Of a stretch of DNA of 60,020 nucleotides, positions 25,764 to 34,368 are shown one piece after another. Below the pieces are notes generated by a model, which did no database searches, was not told where the DNA came from, and saw nothing but the letters and a program-made list of their open reading frames with translations. Made by a program: the position numbers and the translations under genes. How positions within the stretch are numbered: the first letter of the stretch is position 1; every line of letters starts with the position of its first letter. The stretch spans positions 77,347 through 137,366 of the forward strand of contig NZ_JACSQS010000002.1 of the NCBI RefSeq assembly GCF_014836545.1, given 5' to 3'. The DNA comes from Stenotrophomonas lacuserhaii. Its GTDB lineage: Bacteria > Pseudomonadota > Gammaproteobacteria > Xanthomonadales > Xanthomonadaceae.

Positions 25764-26549
25764 ATGGATGAACATGCGAAACCGTGTGGTTGGACATTGG
25801 TGTCGCTGCGCCCGAAGGGGCATCACGCGGCGCTGCGTGCCGCCGTGGCCCATTCAGGGGCGCAGACGGTCGCCTTGTCGCCGTGGCGGCTGCAGCGCTG
25901 CCCTGATGCCGCAGGGGCTCGCGCCTTGTGCACGGCATTGCAGGCCGCCGCGGTGATCTTCACCAGCCCCGGCGCGGTGGCCGCGGCCGCCTCCTGCGGC
26001 GATGGTTTCCTGAATGCTCCCGAACGGCCTTGGCTGGCGGTGGGTGAAGGCACGCTGCGCGCCCTGCGTGCGCACGGAATCGAGCATGCCATCGCGCCGT
26101 CGCGGATGGACAGCGAGGGTCTGCTGGCGTTGCCCGTACTGTCCGATGTGCAGGGAATGACCATAGGCTTGGTCACGGCACCCGGCGGACGCGGATTGAT
26201 TGCTGCCGATCTGCAGGCGCGCGGTGCCCGGCTGCTGCGCGCCGACGTCTACCGCCGCGTGCCAGTGCAGCTGCCGGCGCGGACGCTGGCCCGGTTGTCG
26301 CGATCACCACGGCCGTGGGTGCTGGCGGTCAGCAGTGGCGAAGCCATGGAGCGTGTCTGGGCGCAGCTGTCGCCGGCGTGGCAGGCGCGCTGGCAGGCCG
26401 ACATGGCGGTGGTGGTCGCCAGCGAACGGCTGGCAGTGCAGGCACGGGCGTTGGGGCTGGCCCCGGTGCGGGTGGCCGCCGGACCGACTCCCGCCCAGAT
26501 GGCCACCGCCGCGCTGGCCCTGCACGCTGATGTGAAGCAGACCCCGTAG
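25764..26549 (+). CDS. hemD: Uroporphyrinogen-III synthase
   Basis: A 261-residue cytosolic enzyme that closes and inverts ring D of hydroxymethylbilane to make uroporphyrinogen III for haem and sirohaem. HemD is poorly conserved; support comes from TLVSLRPKG at the N-terminus, the mid-protein SPGAVAAAAS and AVGEGTLRALRAHGIEHA, VTAPGGRGLIAADLQARGARLLRADVYRRVP, and AVSSGEAMERVW, plus position directly before hemX and hemY. hemC is not adjacent in this window. The start is uncertain: ATG 25755 and 25764 are close; the second is preferred. The TAG stop is formed by the GTAG head of a SMAG repeat. Confidence 0.88.
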   Translation: MDEHAKPCGWTLVSLRPKGHHAALRAAVAHSGAQTVALSPWRLQRCPDAAGARALCTALQAAAVIFTSPGAVAAAASCGDGFLNAPERPWLAVGEGTLRALRAHGIEHAIAPSRMDSEGLLALPVLSDVQGMTIGLVTAPGGRGLIAADLQARGARLLRADVYRRVPVQLPARTLARLSRSPRPWVLAVSSGEAMERVWAQLSPAWQARWQADMAVVVASERLAVQARALGLAPVRVAAGPTPAQMATAALALHADVKQTP

Positions 26550-26629
26550 CGCCGAGCCACCCTCGGCGAGCGCAGCGGCGGTCATGCCGAGGTCCAAGGT
26601 GACATCCGCCAAGCATGGCTCGGCCCCAC
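26546..26629. repeat. SMAG inverted pair, right unit degenerate
   Basis: The left unit starts GTAGCGCCGAGCCACCCTCG at 26546 and overlaps the TAG stop of hemD. The right unit (26606-26629) is in inverted orientation and contains AAGCATGGCTCGGC but lacks the terminal CTAC. The pair fills the gap between hemD and hemX and could tune expression within the operon. Confidence 0.7.
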
Positions 26630-26680
26630 CCCCTGTCTGTGCTGCTTGCCGCTGGCGCATGCAACAGGGATGCTATCCTG

Positions 26681-27670
26681 ATGACTGAAACTCCCCCACC
26701 CACCCCGCCGCAGCGGTCGCTGCGCTGGATCGTCCCGCTGGTCCTTGTCCTGCTGCTGGTCGCCGCCAGCGGCTGGGGATGGCATGCCGTGCAGCAATGG
26801 CAGGAGCGTGCCCGCCTGCAGTCGCAGGCCGATGCGGTCCGGCTGCAGGGCCTGCTGGACAGCGTGGAAGCGCTGCGTCGCGACCAGCGCGCGTCCAGCG
26901 CCCGGCTGCAGGACGCGGCCAGCACCAACCGGGTGCTGCGTGATGAAGTGCTGGGCCTGGGCCAGCGCAGCGCCTTGATCGAAGAGAACCTGGCGCGGCT
27001 CGCCGAAAGCGCCCGCCAGGACAGCCATGCGCTGCATGCGGACGAGGCCGAACTGCTGCTGACCCAGGCCGCACAGCGGCTGGATGGCGCCGATGACCTG
27101 GCCGGCGCGCGCAGGCTGTATGCACTTGCCGCCACCCAGCTGGAAGACCTGCCGGCCGCCAGCGGGCTGAATCTGCGCCAGGCGCTGCTGCAGGAACGCA
27201 ACGTGCTTGATGCTGCCGGCAACGGGCCGCGGGCCGATGCCCGGCTGCGCCTGGCGACCTTCGCGCAGGCGTTGCAGACCCTGCCGCTGCAGGCCCCGGC
27301 GTCGCCGACCAGCACCGCACGCGAACGACCGTGGTGGGAGGTCGCATTGGCCCCGTTCGTGCAGATCACCCCCAGCCGCCTCAGTGGCCCGCTGACCGAT
27401 GCCCAGCGCGTGGCCGGTGCCGACGCGCTGCAGGTGGAGCTGACCCTCGCCCGCGCTGCGGTGGAACGCGGCGACAGCACGGCCCTGCAGCAGGCGCTGG
27501 ACCGGATTGAACACGGGATGACCCGGCTGTGGCCGGATTCACCGGACCTGCGCAGGCAGCGTGCTGAACTGCGTGCATTGCGCTCGGCGCCGCTGCGCCT
27601 GAGCGCACCGGAACTGGGCAGCACCCTGCAACAACTGCGTACTTTGCGCGATGGAGAGACCCCGTTATGA
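26681..27670 (+). CDS. hemX: HemX-like membrane protein of the haem operon
   Basis: A 329-residue protein with a short cytosolic tail (Pro-rich TETPPPTPPQ), one membrane helix (IVPLVLVLLLVAASGWGW, about 14-32), a coiled-coil region rich in Gln/Arg/Ala to about 105, and a helical periplasmic domain. The family is annotated as uroporphyrinogen-III C-methyltransferase-like but has no methyltransferase motif; its role is probably structural or regulatory in haem synthesis. It follows hemD after a SMAG repeat and overlaps hemY by 4 bases (ATGA). The ATG at 26681 gives the standard N-terminus; an earlier in-frame start at 26615 lies in the repeat. Confidence 0.85.
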   Translation: MTETPPPTPPQRSLRWIVPLVLVLLLVAASGWGWHAVQQWQERARLQSQADAVRLQGLLDSVEALRRDQRASSARLQDAASTNRVLRDEVLGLGQRSALIEENLARLAESARQDSHALHADEAELLLTQAAQRLDGADDLAGARRLYALAATQLEDLPAASGLNLRQALLQERNVLDAAGNGPRADARLRLATFAQALQTLPLQAPASPTSTARERPWWEVALAPFVQITPSRLSGPLTDAQRVAGADALQVELTLARAAVERGDSTALQQALDRIEHGMTRLWPDSPDLRRQRAELRALRSAPLRLSAPELGSTLQQLRTLRDGETPL

Positions 27671-28971
27671 AGCCCTTGCAATCCCTGATCGTGCTGCTGT
27701 TGGCCGTGGCGCTGGGCGTAGTCGGCGCGCAGTGGCTGGGCGCCAACACGCTCAGCCAGTATGGCGAAGTGATCTTCCGCTACGGCGGTACCGATTACCG
27801 AAGCACCCTGCCGCAGGTCGCGTTGCTGGTGCTGGTGACGCTGCTGGTGCTGTGGCTGCTGTGGAGCCTGATCGCTTCACCGTTCCGTGCATGGGGCCGC
27901 TATCGCCGCAAGCAGGGCCGCGTGCGCCTGGTGGATGGCCTGCAGGCCTATGAACACGGCCATTGGCAGCGCGCGGAGAAGCTGTTCGACGGCGCGGCCC
28001 AGGACCAGGAAGTGACCGGCGTGGCGCTGGCCAACGCGGCGCGCAGTGCGCGTGCGCGCGGTGACGACACCGCCAGCCAGACCTACCTGCAGCGCCTGGG
28101 CGCGGCCGATGCCACCAGCCTGGCGCTGCTGCGCGCCGAACAACTGCTCGCCGTCGATCTGCCGGTGGATGCGATCAACACCCTGGATGCGGCCAACCTG
28201 CAGCCACTGCCGCCGCGCGGACTGTGGCTGCGCAGTGAAGCGCTGGCCCGCGCCGGCCGTGCACACGAGGCGTACGGTCAGTTGGGTGCACTGCGCCAGA
28301 GCAAGGTGCTGCCCGCCGATGCCCTGACCACGCTGGAAGCCCGGCTGGCGGCACAGGCGCTGCTGGAAGCGGCCGACGTCAATGCACTCGCCGCGCAGTG
28401 GGAGACCACGCCGAAGACCCTGCGTGCCGACCCTGCGGTGGTGTCCGCCTATGCCGCACGTGCGGTGGCGCTGGACTGGGACGAGCCGGCCCTGCTGGCG
28501 CTGGAACAGGCGCTGGACCAGCGCTGGAGCGATGAGCTGGTGGAGCTCTACGGCGCCCTGCCGGCATCGCGGCTGGCGACCCGCGAATCCAACCTGGTGC
28601 GCTGGCGCCGGGTGCACGACGGTTCGCCCGCGTTGCTGCTGGCACAGGGTCGCGTGGCGCTGGCACAGGGCCGCAACGAAGAGGCCGAAGTGCTGCTGCA
28701 CGAGGCGATTGCCGCTGGCGCCGGTGCATCGGCGTGGGAGGCGCTGGGCGCATCGTTGCTCGCCCGCGGTGAGACCACGCTGGCCGCACAATGCCTGGCC
28801 AACGCACTGCGCGAGCAGCGCGGCGAAGACAGCATCGCGCTGGTACGCCCGGAGCCGGCCGTGGTGGTGGCCCCGCGCGCGACGGTGGAAGAGCAGGTGA
28901 TGGCGCCGGTGCCGCCGGTGTACGACGCCGGTGAACCGCGCGACGACAACGGTTTCCCGCGCGTTCCGTAG
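27667..28971 (+). CDS. hemY: HemY-type haem-operon protein with TPR repeats
   Basis: A 434-residue inner-membrane protein: two N-terminal membrane helices (about 7-25 and 47-68) separated by YGEVIFRYGGTDYRS, the HemY_N signature, then a cytosolic or periplasmic array of TPR-like helices from about 85 to 390. This gammaproteobacterial HemY is unrelated to the Bacillus protoporphyrinogen oxidase of the same name; it is thought to affect the late haem pathway. It is translationally coupled to hemX. A Val/Pro-rich tail of about 40 residues ends the protein. The gene ends in CCG TAG, just before another SMAG pair. Confidence 0.88.
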   Translation: MKPLQSLIVLLLAVALGVVGAQWLGANTLSQYGEVIFRYGGTDYRSTLPQVALLVLVTLLVLWLLWSLIASPFRAWGRYRRKQGRVRLVDGLQAYEHGHWQRAEKLFDGAAQDQEVTGVALANAARSARARGDDTASQTYLQRLGAADATSLALLRAEQLLAVDLPVDAINTLDAANLQPLPPRGLWLRSEALARAGRAHEAYGQLGALRQSKVLPADALTTLEARLAAQALLEAADVNALAAQWETTPKTLRADPAVVSAYAARAVALDWDEPALLALEQALDQRWSDELVELYGALPASRLATRESNLVRWRRVHDGSPALLLAQGRVALAQGRNEEAEVLLHEAIAAGAGASAWEALGASLLARGETTLAAQCLANALREQRGEDSIALVRPEPAVVVAPRATVEEQVMAPVPPVYDAGEPRDDNGFPRVP

Positions 28972-28978
28972 CATCCAG

Positions 28979-29040
28979 GTAGCGTCGAGCCCTGCTCGGC
29001 GTACGCGGCTCCCGGCTCGCCGAGCATGGCTCGGCGCTAC
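28979..29040. repeat. SMAG inverted pair
   Basis: The left unit starts GTAGCGTCGAGCCCTGCTCG at 28979; the right unit ends in GGCTCGGCGCTAC at 29040. The two can pair to form a long hairpin between the converging hemY and thiolase genes. Confidence 0.8.
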
Positions 29041-29054
29041 CGGGATCACGCCCC

Positions 29055-30341
29055 TCAGCGTTCGACGATCGCCACCACGCCCATGCCGCCGGCGGTGCAG
29101 ATCGACACCAGCGCACGGCCACCGCCGCGCTCGGCCAGCTGCTTGGCCGCCGTGGCGATCACCCGCGCACCGGTTGCCGCGAAGGGATGGCCGGTGGCCA
29201 GCGACGAACCCAGCGGGTTGATCTTTTCCGGATCGATGCGGCCCAGCGGAGCATCCAGGCCCAAGCGGTTGCGGCAGTAGTCTTCGCTTTCCCAGGCGCG
29301 CAGCGTGCACAGCACCTGCGCGGCGAACGCTTCATGGATTTCGTAGATGTCGAAATCCTGCAGGGTCAGGCCGTTGCGCTTGAGCATCTCGGGTACGGCC
29401 ACGGTCGGAGCCATCAACAGGCCCTCACCGTGCACGAAATCGACCGCTGCGACCTGAGAGTCACGCAGGTAGGCGAGCGGTTCGTGGCCGTGCGCACGCG
29501 CCCATTCTTCGCTGGCCAGCAGCACCGCCGAGGCGCCATCGGTCAGCGGGGTGGAGTTGGCGGCGGTCAACGTGCCGCGGCCGGAGACCTTGTCGAAGGC
29601 CGGCTTGAGCGTGGCCAGTTTTTCCAGCGAGGTGTCGGCGCGCAGGATGTTGTCGCGCTCCACGCCGCGGAACGGGGCGATCAGGTCGTTGAAAAAGCCA
29701 CGCTCGTACGCTGCAGCCAGCTTACGGTGCGAGGAAACCGCCCACTCATCCTGCGAATCACGCGAGATGTTCCATTCCTTGGCCATGTCTTCGCAGTGGT
29801 CGCCCATGCTCTTGCCGGTGCGCGGCTCGGCCACCCCGGGGAACTCGGGCTTGAATTCAGAGAACTTGAAACCGCGGGTCAGCGCGCGGATCTTGTCGCC
29901 GGGGCTCTTGGCCCGGTTGGCCGCCAGCAGGCGGGCACGCAGCTTCTTGCCATAGACGATCGGCACGTCGGAGGTGGTATCCGAACCGCCGCCGATGCCG
30001 GATTCGATCTGGCCCAAGGCGATCTTGTTGGCCACCGCGATGATGGTGTCCAGCGAGGTGCCGCAGGCACGCTGCATGGTGATGCCGGGCGTCAGCGCGG
30101 ACAGCCCCGAGGACAGGGCGGCTTCACGGCCGAGGTTCCAATCGCTGGAGTGCTTGATCACCGCCCCCATCGCGACTTCGCCGAGCTGCTGGCCATGCAG
30201 GCCGAACCGTTCGACAAGGGCGCCGAGCGTACGCACCGACATGCCAAGGTTGCCGACATCCGAATATGCGGTGTTCTGGCGGCAGAACGGAATACGGACG
30301 CCACCGAGGATGGCGACGGGTCGGGCGTTGGGCATGGACAT
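29055..30341 (-). CDS. fadI: Acetyl-CoA C-acyltransferase, FadI type
   Basis: A 428-residue thiolase. Active-site Cys93 is in MQRACGTSLD, the second catalytic region GHPFAATGARV carries the His, and CTAGGMGVVAIV near the C-terminus carries the second Cys. Insertions such as KFSEFKPEFPGVAEPRTGKSMGD match FadI, the thiolase of the anaerobic-type or long-chain beta-oxidation complex, rather than the shorter FadA. No fadJ-like partner is adjacent here. Start choice among the nested ATGs at 30350, 30341 and 30335 is uncertain; AGG at suitable spacing favours 30335 or 30341. Confidence 0.9.
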   Translation of the reverse strand: MSMPNARPVAILGGVRIPFCRQNTAYSDVGNLGMSVRTLGALVERFGLHGQQLGEVAMGAVIKHSSDWNLGREAALSSGLSALTPGITMQRACGTSLDTIIAVANKIALGQIESGIGGGSDTTSDVPIVYGKKLRARLLAANRAKSPGDKIRALTRGFKFSEFKPEFPGVAEPRTGKSMGDHCEDMAKEWNISRDSQDEWAVSSHRKLAAAYERGFFNDLIAPFRGVERDNILRADTSLEKLATLKPAFDKVSGRGTLTAANSTPLTDGASAVLLASEEWARAHGHEPLAYLRDSQVAAVDFVHGEGLLMAPTVAVPEMLKRNGLTLQDFDIYEIHEAFAAQVLCTLRAWESEDYCRNRLGLDAPLGRIDPEKINPLGSSLATGHPFAATGARVIATAAKQLAERGGGRALVSICTAGGMGVVAIVER

Positions 30342-30443
30342 ACCTGGCATGGGATAGGGTGTCTGCAACATGGCCTGCACGACATGGCAGGCATAATGGT
30401 CCCAAGTGTAGCTGCCGCCCTGTGATGGGCCAACCGTGAAACC

Positions 30444-31331
30444 ATGAGCAAAACCGACCCCGCCATGAACGCCATCGGCGTGCTGGCCCTTGAGCTCGCC
30501 GATGGGCAATCGCCCACGCAGGCCGCACTGACCGCCGACCAATCCGGCGAACTGGCCGAGCGCATCGGCCGCGACCTGGCCAAGCTGGTGCCACAGGCCA
30601 GCGAGCTGGACCTGGTGTTCGCCGCGGCGCATTTCGACCCGGCCGAAGTGCTGCGTCCGGGCTGGCCGATCCACCGCCGCCTGGAAGAGCTGCAGATGCG
30701 CGCACCGGGTCGCAGCCAGGGCCCGCGCCTGCTGGCCTTCGGCGCCGACGCCAACGGCGATGTGCCGTTGCCGTTCCAGGCCGATGCCACGCTGAAAGGC
30801 GGTGGCCTGCGCGTGCTGCCGTTCCTGCTGACCGGCACGGATGCGGCCACCACGGCGGCGGTATCCGATGCGCTGGAAACGGTGCTGCTGGCCGAGGGCA
30901 TGGCCCACGCCGATACCGCGCTGCTGGCGCAGAAGGCGTTTGGTGCACGCGTGGAACATGCACGCTATTTCACCGTGAACGATCTCGCCGCGATGATGTC
31001 GATGCAGTACGACAACCAGGGCCTGGCGATTCTATGGCCGCTGATCGAGACGGCGATCATGGCACCGGAGCAGGATGAGTGGCTGGATGCCGCGCCGGAG
31101 CCGTTGCTGCGTTATACGCAGGGCGAGGCGCGGATGGCGCTGTTCGATCCGGCAGGCTGGTGCGCGTACTACGCGCACGGGCGCAATGACTGCGAGCAGT
31201 TGAAGGGCGTGTATGAGCAGTACCTGATGCGACAGCGGCAGATGGCGGCGGTGTTGGAGGCGCATGGGGTGCCGGTGTTGTTCGTGCATTGCGAGGCGGG
31301 GCAGGATGCGCGGGCGTTGTTGGAACGATGA
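30444..31331 (+). CDS. Conserved protein of unknown function
   Basis: A 295-residue soluble protein without signal peptide or membrane helices. Visible segments are GWPIHRRLEELQMRAPGR, LLAFGADANGDVPLPFQADATLKGGGLRVLPFLLTG, AMMSMQYDNQGLAILWPLIE, and a Cys/His-containing C-terminus (WCAYYAHGRNDCEQL, VLFVHCEAG). I do not recognise the family. It is divergent from the thiolase gene, about 100 bases apart, and converges on the sodC pair. The frame, codon use and length support a real gene. The start at 30444 gives MSKTDPAMN; the second Met (30465) is possible. Confidence 0.7.
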   Translation: MSKTDPAMNAIGVLALELADGQSPTQAALTADQSGELAERIGRDLAKLVPQASELDLVFAAAHFDPAEVLRPGWPIHRRLEELQMRAPGRSQGPRLLAFGADANGDVPLPFQADATLKGGGLRVLPFLLTGTDAATTAAVSDALETVLLAEGMAHADTALLAQKAFGARVEHARYFTVNDLAAMMSMQYDNQGLAILWPLIETAIMAPEQDEWLDAAPEPLLRYTQGEARMALFDPAGWCAYYAHGRNDCEQLKGVYEQYLMRQRQMAAVLEAHGVPVLFVHCEAGQDARALLER

Positions 31332-31365
31332 ATTTCGGCGGCTCGGCGCTTTGATTTTGTCGGGT

Positions 31366-31472
31366 GAGGCGATGGTCCGGGGCATGCAGGACACGCCGTG
31401 AACCCGTCCTTGGGGGCTCGCTGTTGCCATCCATGGCAACAGACGGTCCTGCCTGACCCGGACCATCGCCTC
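31366..31472. repeat. Structured intergenic repeat, copy A
   Basis: Nested inverted repeats: perfect 16-base outer arms (31366-31381 with 31457-31472, starting GAGGCGATGGTCC), inner GCAGGAC / GTCCTGC (31386-31392 with 31446-31452), and a central 10-base hairpin CTGTTGCCAT-CC-ATGGCAACAG (31421-31442). The 67-base core 31386-31452 is homologous to the reverse complement of 43952-44018. It lies between two converging genes. Confidence 0.8.
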
Positions 31473-31518
31473 TTCTGACGGGTTCATGTGCCGGCGGCGG
31501 TGGGGGAGTTGAAAGCAG

Positions 31519-31540
31519 AACGCCGGCTTTCGCCGGCGTT
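31519..31540. terminator. Bidirectional hairpin between converging genes
   Basis: Stem AACGCCGGC / GCCGGCGTT with a TTTC loop. There is only a weak T-rich stretch on the plus-strand side, so it is a possible terminator for the unknown gene and for sodC. Confidence 0.55.
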
Positions 31541-31563
31541 CCTGTTTGCGTGCAGCTGATCTG

Positions 31564-32196
31564 TTACGGGGCTTTGATTACTGCGCAGGCCAGGCGGGCG
31601 CCGGCGTTGCCGGTGGGCTGGGTCTTGTAGTCGTCGGCGTCAGCGTGGACGATCAGGCCGCGGCCGATGATGTCAAAGTCGTCGCCCTTGCCGATGTTGA
31701 CGTTGGTGGAGACCGGGGCGTCGATGGTGGCTACGCCTTCGGCGTTGGCGGTGATGTTGGGCATGTCGCCGCCGTGGTGCGGGTCGCTGGCCACGCTGCC
31801 GTGGTCCTGGGTGCCCGGGTTGAAGTGGCCGCCCGCGCTGGCGCCGTCCGGTGCGCTGCAGTCGCCCTTTTCGTGGATGTGGAAGCCGTGCTCGCTGCCC
31901 GGCTTCAGGCCACTGACCTGGCCGGTGACGTGGACGCGGCCGTCGACCAGCTTGAAGCTGACCGAGCCCTTGGTTTCATTGCCTTGGGTCGGTGCCAGTT
32001 CGGCGACGGCGGTGGCGCCGGCAGCTGCGGTCGGGCCGGTCATCGGCGGCGGAGCTTCGGCCGGGGTGGTGGCTGCGGTCGCTTCGGCCGGGGTGGCCGG
32101 GGCGACGGTGTCGGCGGCGTTTTCCGGCTGCTTGTTGCAGGCGCTCAGGCCAAGGGCGGCAACGGCAACGAACAGCGAAGTGTGGATCAGGCGCAT
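31564..32196 (-). CDS. sodC: Cu/Zn superoxide dismutase lipoprotein
   Basis: A 210-residue lipoprotein: lipobox GLSAC with lipidated Cys at about 19, then an Ala/Pro/Thr-rich linker of about 45 residues that spans the periplasm, then the SodC domain. Copper and zinc ligands are visible in HGFHIHEKGDCS, GGHFNPGTQDHG, HHGGDMPN and IVHADADDYKTQP; the disulfide Cys are in GDCSAP and ARLACAVI. It detoxifies superoxide in the periplasm. A second sodC lies 45 bases upstream on the same strand, so the two probably form an operon. The ATG at 32196 has GGAG 9 bases upstream. Confidence 0.93.
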   Translation of the reverse strand: MRLIHTSLFVAVAALGLSACNKQPENAADTVAPATPAEATAATTPAEAPPPMTGPTAAAGATAVAELAPTQGNETKGSVSFKLVDGRVHVTGQVSGLKPGSEHGFHIHEKGDCSAPDGASAGGHFNPGTQDHGSVASDPHHGGDMPNITANAEGVATIDAPVSTNVNIGKGDDFDIIGRGLIVHADADDYKTQPTGNAGARLACAVIKAP

Positions 32197-32241
32197 CAGG
32201 TGGTTCTCCATTGGATGGGTGCACGGCCCGCAGCCCAAGGG

Positions 32242-32811
32242 CTACTTGGTGATGCGGATGAGGCCGCAGGCGATGCGTGCGCCGGCATTGCCGGCAGGCT
32301 GGCTGCGATGATCGTCGGACTGGGCGTGCACGATCAGTGCACGTCCGGCGATGTCGTTGGCGGCGCCACCGCCAAGGGTGACGCCTCGCAGGTGGATATC
32401 GACGTTGGCGCGGCCCTGCGCATCGGCGCGCAGGTTGGGCATGTCGCCAAGGTGGTGCGGCCCGCTGCCCGGCGCGCCATGCGGCTGCTGGGTCGGGTTG
32501 AAATGATTGCCCGCGCTGCTGGCATCCACGGCGCTGCAGTCACCGCGCTCGTGCACGTGGAACGCCGGCTGCTGCAGCGGCTGCAGTCCGCCGATCACGC
32601 CGGTCACGTGCACGCCACCGGCTTCGGGCACCAGGGCGAGGCGACCGCTGACGATGCTGGCCGAAGCGGGCGACAGATTGCTCTCGGCCATCTGCGCGGT
32701 ACTCACCACGCTCACCGCCACCGGCGGCGCAGCGGGCGGCGGTGGCGTGGTACCGCAGGCAACCAACAACACGCCGGCAGCAGCCGGCAGGATCAGGCGG
32801 ATCGAGGACAT
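32242..32811 (-). CDS. sodC: Second Cu/Zn superoxide dismutase lipoprotein
   Basis: A 189-residue lipoprotein: lipobox LLVAC, a short Pro-rich linker, then a SodC domain with ligands in FHVHERGDCS, GNHFNPTQQPHG, HHLGDMPNLR and IVHAQSDDHRSQP and the disulfide Cys in GDCSAV and ARIACGLI. It differs clearly from its downstream neighbour (for example PAFHVH instead of HGFHIH), so the pair is an old duplication or two separate lineages. The ATG at 32811 has an AAGGAG site 7 bases upstream. It would act in the periplasm like its neighbour; why two are kept together is not known. Confidence 0.92.
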   Translation of the reverse strand: MSSIRLILPAAAGVLLVACGTTPPPPAAPPVAVSVVSTAQMAESNLSPASASIVSGRLALVPEAGGVHVTGVIGGLQPLQQPAFHVHERGDCSAVDASSAGNHFNPTQQPHGAPGSGPHHLGDMPNLRADAQGRANVDIHLRGVTLGGGAANDIAGRALIVHAQSDDHRSQPAGNAGARIACGLIRITK

Positions 32812-32904
32812 CGTGGACTCCTTGCAATGCACGTTACGGGCCTGCCTGTCCACGACACATCAACGCCAGGTGTCGAGCGTGCACAGGCAGCTTTGGATTT
32901 CGGT

Positions 32905-34368
32905 TCAATGGCTGCCACGCCGGCGGCCGGCGCCCAGCTTGCGGGTCAACGTATTTCGGCCCAGCCCCAGCCGCGCGGCCGCTTCGGCGCGACGACCATG
33001 GGTGATCTGCAGGGCGGCTTCCAGCAATGCATGGTCCACGCGCTCGCGGACCTGTGCATGCAGGCCTTCGGCCCCTTCGGCCAGCCGCTGCCGCGCCCAC
33101 TGCGAAAGCAGCGCTTCCCACTGCCCGGGATCGGCTTGGCCGGCGCGCGGGCCACTGCGCGCGGCTCCCCGGTTCAGCGCCATCTCCACGTCGGCCGCGC
33201 CGATGGTATCGCTGGCTGCCAGCGCCGCCATCCGCCAGCACACGTTTTCCAGTTCGCGCACGTTGCCCGGCCAGTCGTGCTCGCGCAGGGCCTGAAGCGC
33301 GGCCGCGGTCAGCCGCTTGGCCGGGCCATCAAGCTTGTGCGATGCCGCGGACAGGAACGTGGTGGCGAGCTGGGCGATGTCGTCGCGGCGTTCGCGCAGC
33401 GGCGGCAGCTGCAGGCGCACCACGTCCAGCCGGTGCAGCAGGTCGGCGCGGAAACGCCCCTCCGCCACCAGCCCTTCCAGGTCCTGGTGGGTGGCGGCGA
33501 CCACGCGCACGTCGACATGGATCAACTCGCGGCCACCCACGCGGAAGAATTCGCCCTGCGCCAGCACGCGCAGCAGGCGCGTCTGCAAGGCCAGCGGCAT
33601 GTCGCCGATTTCATCCAGGAACAGCGTGCCGCCGTCCGCCTGCTCGAAGCGGCCGACATGGCGCCGCTGTGCGCCGGTGAAGGCGCCGGCTTCATGGCCG
33701 AACAGTTCGCTTTCCAGCAGTTCGGCCGGAATGGCCGCGGTATTCAGCGCAACGAATGGTGCACGCGACCGCGGCGATTCGCGGTGCAGCGCACTGGCCA
33801 CCAGCTCCTTGCCGGTGCCGGTTTCGCCGGTGATCAATACCGCCAGCGGCGCCTGCGCCAGCTTGCCGATGGCGCGGAACAGGGCCCGCATCGGCGGGGT
33901 ATCCCCCACCAGCTGTGGCGTCTGGTCCACTTGGCCGGGATCGCCCGGGTCTGGATCGTCGGGCAGCAGGGCTTCGGCGCCCGGCAGCGCGCGCCGCGCC
34001 AGCGCCACCGCATCGTCCAGGTCGAACGGCTTGGACAGGAACTCGTGCGCGCCGCCGCGGAAGGCACCGGCGGTGCTGGCGACGTCGGTATAGGCGGACA
34101 TCACGATCACCGGCAGCTGCGGGTGGGCTGCCTTCAGTTTGTCCAGCAGCACCAGGCCATCGTCGCCGGGCATCCGCACATCGGTGAACAGCAGCACCGG
34201 CACCGGTTGGCGGGTGAGCGCGTCGAGCGCGGCGGCAGCACTGTCGAAACCTTCCACCTGGTAACCGGCATCGCGCAGCGCGGTGGACAGCACGAAGCGC
34301 ACGGCGCGGTCATCGTCGACCACCCAGACCCGTTGGCCGGGGTGGGCGGGATGCGGGGCGTCAGTCAT
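32905..34368 (-). CDS. ntrC: Nitrogen regulation response regulator NtrC (NR-I)
   Basis: A 487-residue sigma-54-dependent activator. Receiver domain with Asp19/Asp20 region VVDDDRA and phospho-acceptor Asp63 in FTDVRMPGDDG; AAA+ domain with Walker A GETGTGKE, the sigma-54 contact loop GAFTGA, and the DEIGDMPL and RADLLHRLDV segments; C-terminal Fis-type helix-turn-helix with ITHGRRAEAAARLGLGRNTL. When phosphorylated by NtrB under nitrogen limitation it turns on genes such as glnA and glnK-amtB. It overlaps ntrB by 8 bases, so the two are translationally coupled. Confidence 0.95.
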   Translation of the reverse strand: MTDAPHPAHPGQRVWVVDDDRAVRFVLSTALRDAGYQVEGFDSAAAALDALTRQPVPVLLFTDVRMPGDDGLVLLDKLKAAHPQLPVIVMSAYTDVASTAGAFRGGAHEFLSKPFDLDDAVALARRALPGAEALLPDDPDPGDPGQVDQTPQLVGDTPPMRALFRAIGKLAQAPLAVLITGETGTGKELVASALHRESPRSRAPFVALNTAAIPAELLESELFGHEAGAFTGAQRRHVGRFEQADGGTLFLDEIGDMPLALQTRLLRVLAQGEFFRVGGRELIHVDVRVVAATHQDLEGLVAEGRFRADLLHRLDVVRLQLPPLRERRDDIAQLATTFLSAASHKLDGPAKRLTAAALQALREHDWPGNVRELENVCWRMAALAASDTIGAADVEMALNRGAARSGPRAGQADPGQWEALLSQWARQRLAEGAEGLHAQVRERVDHALLEAALQITHGRRAEAAARLGLGRNTLTRKLGAGRRRGSH

